A DNA stretch of 64,000 bases. It comes from Leptobacterium sp964389205. GTDB lineage: Bacteria > Bacteroidota > Bacteroidia > Flavobacteriales > Flavobacteriaceae. The notes beneath the pieces were generated by a model, which made no database searches, had not been told where the DNA came from, and worked only from the letters and a program-made list of their open reading frames with translations. Of the stretch, positions 8,964-17,136 are shown piece by piece; the first letter of the stretch is position 1; the number at the start of each line of letters is the position of its first letter. A program made the translations under genes and the position numbers. The stretch spans positions 1-64,000 of the forward strand of contig CAYMDH010000004.1 in the NCBI GenBank assembly GCA_964389205.1. The letters run 5' to 3'.

Positions 8964-9374
8964 ATGTCACAAAATAAAACACAACCTACCAAAGAATCTG
9001 TTGAGGTTTTTTTAAATTCAATAGAAAATGAAACTAGACGTCTCGATAGTCTAGTAATTCTAGAACTTATGAAGAAAATTACTGGGGAACTTCCTGTTTT
9101 ATGGGGTAGCAGTTTAATTGGATTTGGTAAGGTACATTATAAATACAAAAGTGGTAGAGAAGGTGATTGGTTTCATGTTGGGTTCTCTCCAAGGAAACAA
9201 AGCTTAACCATTTATATAATACCAGGTTTTGATATGAATAAGCTTGGGAAGTATAAAACGGGAAAAGGATGTCTTTATATCAATAAGTTAACAGATATAG
9301 ATATGGATGTTTTAACGACACTTATTACAAAAAGTGCAACATATGCTAAAACACTTTGGAATCATGGAATCTAG
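8964..9374 (+). CDS. DUF1801 domain protein
   Basis: About 136 residues from ATG 8964 (MSQNKTQPTK); the frame is open from a TTG at 8934, but that start is weak. The sequence fits DUF1801 (YdhG-like), with the VEVFLNSI segment, a GFGKVHYKYKSGREGDWF core and the LTIYIIPG strand. The function is unknown. It overlaps the next gene by 11 nt. Confidence 0.75.
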   Translation: MSQNKTQPTKESVEVFLNSIENETRRLDSLVILELMKKITGELPVLWGSSLIGFGKVHYKYKSGREGDWFHVGFSPRKQSLTIYIIPGFDMNKLGKYKTGKGCLYINKLTDIDMDVLTTLITKSATYAKTLWNHGI

Positions 9375-9714
9375 TATCATAACTGCTATTGCTGCACTAT
9401 TAGAAGCCATTATTGGAGGGGTGCTCTCTTATTTTCTACAACGACAACGTTTTCAACATGAATTCAAATTGTTAAAAGAACAATACAAAACAGATTTTAT
9501 GGCTGAAAATACAGCCAAACATTTTTTAAACCATAAAAGTTATACCGATCGTTCTTTTCAAACATTAAAAAACCATCTTGGTGGGTTTGATGATGAATTA
9601 AGAAAAATACTGGTTCGACCTGGAGCTATTAGAAATTTTAGAGAAGATGGCTCAGAATGGTGGCGATTGTTAAGTAGAATGGACGAGTACATTGAAAGCA
9701 AAAAAAATAATTAA
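9364..9714 (+). CDS. Small membrane-anchored hypothetical protein
   Basis: About 116 residues from ATG 9364. One N-terminal transmembrane helix (about residues 4-24) is followed by a charged helical region (FLQRQRFQHEFKLLKEQY) that looks like a short coiled coil. The C-terminal part has GGFDDELRKIL and a WWRLLSR motif. I do not recognise a family with certainty. The overlap with the DUF1801 gene makes co-expression likely. Confidence 0.6.
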   Translation: MESSIITAIAALLEAIIGGVLSYFLQRQRFQHEFKLLKEQYKTDFMAENTAKHFLNHKSYTDRSFQTLKNHLGGFDDELRKILVRPGAIRNFREDGSEWWRLLSRMDEYIESKKNN

Positions 9715-9732
9715 CTATCAAATATTAATACT

Positions 9733-11169
9733 ATGAAAACCTCCTTGACATTAGCCTGTTTTATACTGGGTTTTAGTGTAAGTTTACATGCTCAAAAGAT
9801 ATCAAAAAACAAAAAGTCTGTTATAGCTTCTATCGAAAAACATCGAGCAAATCTTATTGATGTAAGTGATAAGATTTGGAGTGCGGCTGAAACTGCTTTT
9901 AATGAAGAGAGTTCTTCTAAAATTCTTGCTGATTATGCAGAAAAAAATGGATTCACAGTAGAAAGAGGAGTTGCAGGAATGCCTACCGCTTTTATTGCCT
10001 CTTATGGTTCTGAAGGTCCAATTATAGGAATTTTAGGAGAGTTTGATGCCTTACCTGGTCTTTCTCAAAATACCACTCCTACAAAAAACCCTATCGATGA
10101 AGGAGCACCAGGACATGGCTGTGGGCACAACATTTTTGGTACAGCAAGTCTGGGAGCTGCTATTGCAGTTAAAGAGCTTATAGAACAAGGCAAGTTAAAA
10201 GGAACTGTTCGATTTTATGGAACTCCTGCGGAAGAAAAATATTTTGGGAAATTATGGCTGGTACGAGAAGGTCTATTTGATGATTTAGATGTTTGTTTAG
10301 ATTGGCATCCATCTGCAGAAACAAAAGCAGATGTACAAAGTTCATTAGCACTGGTAGATTTTATTGTAGAGTTTAATGGGCAAGCTGCACATGCATCAGG
10401 AGATCCGTGGAACGGTAGAAGTGCTTCCGATGCCTTAGAATTGTATACTACAGGTATTAACTATTATAGAGAACACATAAAACCAACTGTTAGAATTCAT
10501 TATCATATTCAAGACGGAGGTCAGGTGGTAAATGTAGTTCCCGATTATTCAAAGTTATGGGTACGTGTTAGAGATTCTAAAAGAGAAGGTATGTTACCTG
10601 TTTATGAGCAAGTGCAAAAAATGGCAGAAGGAGCTGCTATCATGGCTAACGTAGATTATAAAATATCTTTAGTTTCAGGAATTTATGAACTCTTAGTAAA
10701 TAGAACAGGTGGTGCTGCTATGCAAAAAAACCTTGAATATCTGGGCCCAATTACTTATACAGAAGATGAAAATATTTTTGGAAAAAAAATACAGGAAGCT
10801 ACAGGAAAGCCACAAGTTGGTATGGATAGTAAAATTAGACCTTTAGAAGAAACCTTAGAAAACCCAGGTGGAGGATCTACAGATGTCGGGGATGTAAGTT
10901 GGGTAGTACCTACCATACGACTAAGAACTACCATTGCTCCTAAAGATACTCCATGGCATTCATGGGCAGTAGTTGCTTGTGGCGGTATGTCTATAGGTCA
11001 TAAAGGATTAGAGCAAGCTGCCAAAGCTTTGAGTATGACTATGACTGATCTATTTGAAAACCCGAAATTGGTTGCAGCTGTTAAAAAAGAGTTTAAAGAA
11101 CGTAAAGGAGATACTGTATATAAAGGAATTATTCCTGATGGACCACCCCCAATTAATGATAATAAATAA
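9733..11169 (+). CDS. Exported M20 family amidohydrolase (AbgB/aminoacylase-like)
   Basis: A 478-residue metallo-amidohydrolase with a cleavable signal peptide (about residues 1-20, ending LHAQ). M20 metal ligands are visible in the GHGCGH segment, the PAEE segment and the LDWHPS segment. The dimerisation domain begins near the GQAAHASGDPWNGRSA block. The closest functional class is aminobenzoyl-glutamate/indole-acetyl-amino-acid hydrolases, which cleave N-acyl amino acids. It heads a run with an amidase lipoprotein and a Tat-exported aminotransferase, all predicted outside the cytoplasm. Confidence 0.85.
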   Translation: MKTSLTLACFILGFSVSLHAQKISKNKKSVIASIEKHRANLIDVSDKIWSAAETAFNEESSSKILADYAEKNGFTVERGVAGMPTAFIASYGSEGPIIGILGEFDALPGLSQNTTPTKNPIDEGAPGHGCGHNIFGTASLGAAIAVKELIEQGKLKGTVRFYGTPAEEKYFGKLWLVREGLFDDLDVCLDWHPSAETKADVQSSLALVDFIVEFNGQAAHASGDPWNGRSASDALELYTTGINYYREHIKPTVRIHYHIQDGGQVVNVVPDYSKLWVRVRDSKREGMLPVYEQVQKMAEGAAIMANVDYKISLVSGIYELLVNRTGGAAMQKNLEYLGPITYTEDENIFGKKIQEATGKPQVGMDSKIRPLEETLENPGGGSTDVGDVSWVVPTIRLRTTIAPKDTPWHSWAVVACGGMSIGHKGLEQAAKALSMTMTDLFENPKLVAAVKKEFKERKGDTVYKGIIPDGPPPINDNK

Positions 11170-11197
11170 GTTTATACTTTTTTAAAATATACTTTAC

Positions 11198-12736
11198 ATG
11201 AAAAGTAAAAAATACATATACTTAGTGGTCGTTCTTTGCTTGTGCTTTTCGTCCTGCAACCAACCTAAAGAAGTTTCTATTGATATAACAGAACTAACTA
11301 TTGCAGACATTCATAAAGCATATATAGACGGGTTATATACAAGTGAACAATTGGTTAATACTTACTTAGCTCAAATTGAAAAACACAATGAAACCATTAA
11401 TGCATTAACAACTATCAATACCAATGCAATAAACCTAGCAAAAGCGTTAGATGAAGAATATAAAAAAACAGGCATTCTAAAACCATTACATGGTATACCT
11501 ATTATTGTAAAAGATAATTTTAATACCAAAGGACTTCCTACTACTGCTGGTGCATTGGCATTAAAAAACTTTATTCCTAAAGAAGATGCTTTTATGGTTA
11601 AAAAACTGGTAGATGCTGGAGCTATTATCTTAGCAAAATCTAATATGGCAGAATGGGCTTTTAGTCCTATGCATACAGAAAGCTCTACCGCGGGTACTAC
11701 AAAAAACCCTTATAATTTATCATATGTTCCTGCGGGTTCTAGTGGTGGAACCGCTTCTGCAGTAACTGCAAACTTAGGAACTATTGGATTAGGTACGGAT
11801 ACTGGAAATTCTATAAGAGGCCCTTCTTCTCACAACGCATTAGTAGGTTTTAGAAGCACTCTTGGATTAACAAGCAGAAGTGGTATTGTGCCCCTATACT
11901 TAAGAAATGATGTAGCTGGTCCTATGTGTAGAACTGTAGAAGATGCTGTTAAAGTTTTGGAAGCAATTGCTGCATATGATGAGAAAGACCCAGTTACTAT
12001 ATATTCTAAAGGTAAAATCCCTAAAAATTATAGTCAATTTTTACAAAAAGATGGTTTAAAAGGATCAAAAATTGGAGTTTTAAGAGTTTTGAGTGACAAT
12101 GATATAGATCCAGAGATAAAGGAGCTTTTTGAAAAAGCTATCGTAGATATGAAATCGTTAGGTGCTCAAATTGTAGATACTATTAATATTCCAGATTTTA
12201 ATCTATTAAGGCAAAATCAATGGTGTAATGATTTTAGAAAAGACATCGAAGCTTATTTATCTGAATTTGTTCAAAACGACACCGTACAAACATTAGAAGA
12301 TATTGCCAGGATAGGAAGCACTTCTACCTATGCAACAAATAGCGTGGCCTTCTTTTTAGAAAACTCTGGAAGAGGTTTAACACCGGAGATTGCTTGTCTC
12401 GATCCATATACAGATGAGCGACGTATTGCCTTTAGAAAAGCCATTGAAAAACGTATGGATGAACTACAATTGGATGCTATTATTTATCCATCATGGAACC
12501 ATAAACCTGCCAAGATTGAAACTTTTTCTGAAGAATATAAAGGTGATAACAGTCAAATAATTTCTCCTCATACCGGGCAACCTGCTTTTACAGTTCCTAT
12601 GGGGTTTACCACAAATAATTTACCTGCTGGCCTTCAATTTCTTGGTAGGATGTTTGATGAGCCTACATTGATTAAACTAACATACTCTTATGAGCAAGGA
12701 ACAAAACATAGAATACCTCCAAAATTAAATAATTAA
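11198..12736 (+). CDS. Amidase signature-family lipoprotein
   Basis: A 512-residue amidase. A lipoprotein signal ends at C20 (FSSC), so it is probably membrane-anchored. The Ser-cisSer-Lys triad is visible: K105 in PIIVKDN, the GSSGGT block, and the GTDTGNSIRGPS block. This is an enzyme of the GatA/peptide amidase type, but it is exported and not part of a GatCAB operon. It hydrolyses amide bonds of unknown substrates. It lies 28 nt after the M20 gene and 25 nt before the aminotransferase gene. Confidence 0.87.
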   Translation: MKSKKYIYLVVVLCLCFSSCNQPKEVSIDITELTIADIHKAYIDGLYTSEQLVNTYLAQIEKHNETINALTTINTNAINLAKALDEEYKKTGILKPLHGIPIIVKDNFNTKGLPTTAGALALKNFIPKEDAFMVKKLVDAGAIILAKSNMAEWAFSPMHTESSTAGTTKNPYNLSYVPAGSSGGTASAVTANLGTIGLGTDTGNSIRGPSSHNALVGFRSTLGLTSRSGIVPLYLRNDVAGPMCRTVEDAVKVLEAIAAYDEKDPVTIYSKGKIPKNYSQFLQKDGLKGSKIGVLRVLSDNDIDPEIKELFEKAIVDMKSLGAQIVDTINIPDFNLLRQNQWCNDFRKDIEAYLSEFVQNDTVQTLEDIARIGSTSTYATNSVAFFLENSGRGLTPEIACLDPYTDERRIAFRKAIEKRMDELQLDAIIYPSWNHKPAKIETFSEEYKGDNSQIISPHTGQPAFTVPMGFTTNNLPAGLQFLGRMFDEPTLIKLTYSYEQGTKHRIPPKLNN

Positions 12737-12761
12737 AATATGTTTTTTAAACAATCATAAA

Positions 12762-14039
12762 ATGAAGAAAACCTATAGAAGATCTTTTGTTAAATCGCTA
12801 CTCACCGGAACAGCTGCTAGTGTATTACTCCCTTCTTACACAACAAAAAAGATTGATGAATTATCAAGAGATTTCTCTTTATTAAATAATGATGAAGATC
12901 GAACAGAAGATTTTTGGGAAGCTGTTAAAAAAGAGTTTGTTTTCTCTCCTCAATTACGATATTTCAACAATGCTTCTTTAGGGCCATCTTCACGCGCTAC
13001 CCAAAAAGCGACAAAAGAGTTCAGAGAAACCTTAGATGGTTTTCCTTCCAAGTATATGTGGGGTGGTTGGCACTCAAAAATAGAAAACGTACGTGAAAAT
13101 GTTGCCGAATTGTTTTCGGTTTCTGAAGAGGAGATTGCTTTGATTCATAACACTACAGAAGGAATGAATCTTATTGCTAGAAGTTTTGATCTAAAACCAG
13201 GAGACGAAATTATCTTAGCAGATCACGAACATCCCAGCGGAACCATTCCTTGGGAGGTATGGCAAGAAACCAAAGGAGTTAAATTAGTACGTCCTCAACT
13301 ACCAATCATCCCTAAAGATGCAAATGAAATTGTATCAGCTTACAAAAAAGCCATCACTCCTAAAACTAAAATTATTTCGATGTGTCATATCGTAAATACT
13401 AATGGAATGATTCTTCCTGTAAAAGAAGTTTCAGAATTAGCGCATAAAAATGGAATTTTAGTTGCCGTAGATGGCGCCCAATCTGCTGGAATGTATACTA
13501 TAGATTTACATGATTTAGGATGTGACTTCTATGCTGCCAGCTCACACAAATGGCTATTTTCTCCTAAAGGTGTTGGTATATTTTATGCACGTCAAGAAAG
13601 CCAATCGTATTTAAAGCCATTAATGGTAGCTAGAGGGCATACAGATAAAAGTATACGTCGATTAGAAAATTATAATACTCGTAATTTACCAGAAGTTTTA
13701 GGTTTGGGAACTGCTTTAGCTTTTTATGATGAAATAGGTGCGCAAAAAATTAACCAGCGATCTTTTGAATTAAAAGAATACTTTCGATCTAAAATTGAAA
13801 ACAATAATAAATTTAACCTTAAAACACCTAAGGCAGATAATTTATCTTGCGCTATTCAGGTAGTAGAGGTTATAGGAAAAGATGTTACTGATGTAAAAAA
13901 ACAACTGATCGATAAATACAATATAGATTGTAGGCCCATGAGTGGGTTTGGTCTCAATGCTTTGCGTTTTTCATTTGCTGTTTATATTACTAAAAAAGAT
14001 ATTGATTATTTAGTAAATGCCCTAAATGAATTGACATAA
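12762..14039 (+). CDS. Class V aminotransferase with Tat signal
   Basis: A 425-residue PLP enzyme. The N terminus is YRRSFVKSLL followed by a hydrophobic stretch, a twin-arginine signal. The PLP-binding lysine lies in the SSHKWLFSPKG motif, and the VDGAQSAG segment holds the cofactor aspartate. It belongs to the isopenicillin-N epimerase/cysteine desulfurase-like class V group. A Tat signal fits an enzyme that folds with its cofactor before export. The context suggests the three genes process an extracytoplasmic amide or amino acid substrate together. Confidence 0.85.
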   Translation: MKKTYRRSFVKSLLTGTAASVLLPSYTTKKIDELSRDFSLLNNDEDRTEDFWEAVKKEFVFSPQLRYFNNASLGPSSRATQKATKEFRETLDGFPSKYMWGGWHSKIENVRENVAELFSVSEEEIALIHNTTEGMNLIARSFDLKPGDEIILADHEHPSGTIPWEVWQETKGVKLVRPQLPIIPKDANEIVSAYKKAITPKTKIISMCHIVNTNGMILPVKEVSELAHKNGILVAVDGAQSAGMYTIDLHDLGCDFYAASSHKWLFSPKGVGIFYARQESQSYLKPLMVARGHTDKSIRRLENYNTRNLPEVLGLGTALAFYDEIGAQKINQRSFELKEYFRSKIENNNKFNLKTPKADNLSCAIQVVEVIGKDVTDVKKQLIDKYNIDCRPMSGFGLNALRFSFAVYITKKDIDYLVNALNELT

Positions 14040-14042
14040 TGA

Positions 14043-15350
14043 TTACACTCTAACAATTTTAGCACCTATAGCTCTTAAACGATCATCTATATTTTCATAA
14101 CCTCTATCTATTTGCTCAATATTGTGAATAGTAGAGGTTCCTTTAGCAGATAAAGCTGCGATCAACAATGATATCCCTGCTCTTATATCTGGAGATGTCA
14201 TAGTAGTAGCCTTTAATTGAGATTTAAAATCATGCCCTATAACGGTAGCTCTATGTGGGTCACATAAAATAATTTTTGCCCCCATGTCAATAAGTTTGTC
14301 AGTAAAAAACAATCTACTTTCAAACATTTTTTGATGTATTAAAACACTTCCTCTGGCCTGTGTGGCTATAGTTAAAATAATACTTAATAAGTCTGGCGTA
14401 AATCCAGGCCATGGTGCATCTGTGATCGTTAAAATAGAACCGTCTATATAACTTTGAACTTCATATCCATCTTTATGAGAAGGTATAAAAATATCATCCC
14501 CTCTTCTTTCGAGAGTTATTCCTAATTTTCGAAATACATCAGGAATTTGACCTAAATCATCCCAGCTAACATTTTTTACCGTAATCTCACTCTTTGTCAT
14601 GGCTGCCAATCCAATCCAACTTCCGATTTCTATCATATCTGGTAGGATCGTGTGCTTACAACCATGCAATACTTCTACACCTTCTATTTCTAATAAATTA
14701 GATCCAACACCGCTTATATTGGCTCCCATACAATTCAACATTTTACATAATTGCTGTAAATAAGGTTCACAAGCTGCATTATATATTGTTGTTTTTCCTT
14801 TGGCTAATACTGCTGCCATTAAAATATTGGCAGTACCTGTAACAGAAGCTTCATCAAGAAGCATATAAGTACCTTTTAATTCATCGGCTTCTACTCCATA
14901 AAAATATTCTTCTCGATTATATCTAAAGGTAGCTCCTAAGCTTATAAAACCCTCAAAATGAGTATCTAATCTTCGTCTTCCTATTTTATCTCCTCCAGGT
15001 TTGGGGATATATCCTTTTCCAAAACGCGCTAATAAAGGGCCTACGATCATTATAGATCCTCTTAATCCTTTACCATCTTCCTTAAACTGTTCAGATTGCA
15101 GATACTCTAAATTTACTTCATCCGCTTGAAATGTATAAGAGCTTTTTTGATTTTTTCTAATCTTAACCCCTAAACTCTCCAATAAATTAATCAACTTATT
15201 GACATCTATTATATTAGGAATATTATGTATTGTTACCTCTTCAGAAGTTAATAAAACAGCGCATAATATCTGTAAAGCTTCATTTTTTGCACCTTGTGGA
15301 GTTATTTCTCCTTTAAGTTGGTGACCACCCTCAATCTTAAAAGTTCCCAT
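14043..15350 (-). CDS. murA: UDP-N-acetylglucosamine 1-carboxyvinyltransferase
   Basis: A 435-residue MurA that catalyses the first committed step of peptidoglycan synthesis (enolpyruvyl transfer from PEP to UDP-GlcNAc). It shows the N-terminal GAKNEALQ block and the RGSIMIVGPLLARFG block. The loop that normally carries the catalytic cysteine reads PGGDKIGRRR here, with Asp at residue 121 (codon 14988-14990). Asp-type MurA enzymes are active and insensitive to fosfomycin. It is followed on the same strand by no gene and preceded by the DUF4290 gene, 19 nt away. Confidence 0.95.
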   Translation of the reverse strand: MGTFKIEGGHQLKGEITPQGAKNEALQILCAVLLTSEEVTIHNIPNIIDVNKLINLLESLGVKIRKNQKSSYTFQADEVNLEYLQSEQFKEDGKGLRGSIMIVGPLLARFGKGYIPKPGGDKIGRRRLDTHFEGFISLGATFRYNREEYFYGVEADELKGTYMLLDEASVTGTANILMAAVLAKGKTTIYNAACEPYLQQLCKMLNCMGANISGVGSNLLEIEGVEVLHGCKHTILPDMIEIGSWIGLAAMTKSEITVKNVSWDDLGQIPDVFRKLGITLERRGDDIFIPSHKDGYEVQSYIDGSILTITDAPWPGFTPDLLSIILTIATQARGSVLIHQKMFESRLFFTDKLIDMGAKIILCDPHRATVIGHDFKSQLKATTMTSPDIRAGISLLIAALSAKGTSTIHNIEQIDRGYENIDDRLRAIGAKIVRV

Positions 15351-15369
15351 AAAATATGATGACTATCGG

Positions 15370-16035
15370 TTAATAACGCTTTTTGTTGCGGTTATTGTTG
15401 TTGTTTCTGTAGTTCTTTTTGCCGTTATTACTATGGTTGTAACGCCCGTGATTATTTTTGCTTTTAGCTCTTAGTAGATTAGAACTGTCTGCTAAATTTT
15501 CTTCAAGGTTAGCTAAATCTATTCTGCCTTCACTCAATTCATACAAATGTTTAAATATTACAGCATCTTCAACAGTATCTTTGTTCCAATTGAGATAACT
15601 TTTCTTCATATGATTCGCGATAGTAAACTTTAGTGCCTGCTTAAGATCTCCTTCTTCCCAGCTGTTTGCCACATCTATCATCCTTTTTATATTATTTCCA
15701 TAAAAACGATATTTCGGGAAATTTTGAGGATATTTTAAAGGTTCTGGTCTTTGCGTTAACAACTCTTTAGATGGTTGTGGGTATGGAGAATCTACATCTA
15801 GTTTAAAATCAGACATAATAAATATCTGATCCCATAATTTATGTTGAAAATCTGGTACGTCTCTTAAGTGTGGGTTTAAATTTCCCATTACTGCTATAAT
15901 AGCTTGGGCTACTTTATTCCGTTCTTCTCTATCTTCAATAGATACTGCATGATCTACCATTTTTTGTATATGACGTCCATACTCAGGAATAATAAGTTTT
16001 GTACGTTCAGTATTATATTCTATGTTTTCTACCAA
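15370..16035 (-). CDS. DUF4290 family protein
   Basis: A 221-residue protein of the Bacteroidota-specific DUF4290 family. It begins with the LIIPEYGRHIQKMVDHA segment and is helical through about residue 180. The tail is low-complexity, rich in Asn, Lys and Arg (NNNNRNKKRY at the end), which suggests nucleic-acid contact. It is co-oriented with and 19 nt upstream of murA, an arrangement that implies co-transcription. The function is unknown. Confidence 0.85.
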   Translation of the reverse strand: MVENIEYNTERTKLIIPEYGRHIQKMVDHAVSIEDREERNKVAQAIIAVMGNLNPHLRDVPDFQHKLWDQIFIMSDFKLDVDSPYPQPSKELLTQRPEPLKYPQNFPKYRFYGNNIKRMIDVANSWEEGDLKQALKFTIANHMKKSYLNWNKDTVEDAVIFKHLYELSEGRIDLANLEENLADSSNLLRAKSKNNHGRYNHSNNGKKNYRNNNNNRNKKRY

Positions 16036-16123
16036 AATAATAAGGAATTATGTTTGAGGTTTTTATACTGCGAAGCAATTTAATTGCAAAATACTAAAAA
16101 ATTAACAACTATCTATATTATTA

Positions 16124-16414
16124 TTATAACGAAATAACACCTTCTATCGTACCTACTTCTTTATATTTTTGAATAACAGCATCAGGATCCTTTAAATGTA
16201 CTGTTATAGAAAGGCTTGTATATTTTCCATTAGAAGATTTCTTGGTCTGGATCACTGCCCCTGTATTATCAAATATCTTTTCAATTGAGTTAACTTTTTC
16301 AACTTCAGTTGGTATTATAAATTTGTATAAATAATTAGCTGGCCAAGTTGTACTCTCTTCTAATTTATTTCGTAAACTATTATAAAATTTTTCTGTTTTT
16401 TCTGAATCTTTCAT
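16124..16414 (-). CDS. DUF493 family protein (YbeD-like)
   Basis: A 96-residue ferredoxin-like fold protein of the DUF493/YbeD family: an early FIIPTEV strand, the central SSNGKYTSLSITV hairpin and a C-terminal YKEVGTIEGVISL segment. A regulatory ligand-binding role has been proposed for the family, but it is not established. It is a separate small transcription unit, 88 nt upstream of the DUF4290 gene. Confidence 0.82.
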   Translation of the reverse strand: MKDSEKTEKFYNSLRNKLEESTTWPANYLYKFIIPTEVEKVNSIEKIFDNTGAVIQTKKSSNGKYTSLSITVHLKDPDAVIQKYKEVGTIEGVISL

Positions 16415-16530
16415 ACCAATATCATTCTATTGCAAAGATACATTTTTCAATTTTTGCTTCCACATAATATTTACCATTTTACACGAATAATACAATAAGA
16501 TTAAGATTTTAAGTTCCCGTAGTATTTCAT

Positions 16531-16538
16531 TAATTTTG
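16531..16538 (+). promoter_or_regulatory. -7 promoter element
   Basis: TAATTTTG matches TAnnTTTG and lies 20 nt before the TTG start at 16558. It supports that start and a short leader for the ATPase-recQ-fmt operon. Confidence 0.55.
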
Positions 16539-16557
16539 ATACCCATAAACCCAGCTT

Positions 16558-17136
16558 TTGAACACAAAAAAAATAGTTATTACTGGAGGGCCTGGAACAG
16601 GAAAAACAACTGTTATTTTGGCTATAGAAAATGATGGATTTCTTTGTTTTGAAGAAATCATTAGAAGCATGACTAAAGAGGCCAAAGAGAAAGAAATAAC
16701 CAATACAATTGTTTCTAACCCGCTTATGTTTGTTTCTGATCCATTAGATTTTAATAAACGTATTTTAAACGGTCGCATCAAACAATATAAAAAAAGTATT
16801 GAAAGCGATCAACAATTTGTTTTTTATGATAGAGGAATCCCAGATGTATTAGCATATATGGATTATTTCTCTCAAAATTATGATCAAAATTTTATAAGAG
16901 CGTGTGAGCATTATGTATATGATATTGTTTTTATTTTACCTCCTTGGAAAGAAATATATGTTTCGGATAATGAGCGCCTTGAAAGTTATGAAGAAACTGT
17001 TGAAATTCATGAGCATCTTGAAAAAACGTATACTCATTATGGTTACAAAACAATCAGTGTTCCTTTTGGAAGTATAGAGCAAAGAACTCGTTTTATTCTA
17101 GACCATATAAATAATATGAATGCAGAAACCTCTTGA
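16558..17136 (+). CDS. Predicted AAA-type ATPase/kinase
   Basis: A 192-residue P-loop protein from TTG 16558; no in-frame ATG lies nearby, and the P-loop GGPGTGKT is at residues 10-17, so the start cannot be much later. A FYDRGIPDVLAY segment resembles the lid and substrate region of nucleotide-kinase-like AAA_28 ATPases. The substrate is unknown. The 3' end overlaps recQ by 17 nt. Confidence 0.75.
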   Translation: MNTKKIVITGGPGTGKTTVILAIENDGFLCFEEIIRSMTKEAKEKEITNTIVSNPLMFVSDPLDFNKRILNGRIKQYKKSIESDQQFVFYDRGIPDVLAYMDYFSQNYDQNFIRACEHYVYDIVFILPPWKEIYVSDNERLESYEETVEIHEHLEKTYTHYGYKTISVPFGSIEQRTRFILDHINNMNAETS

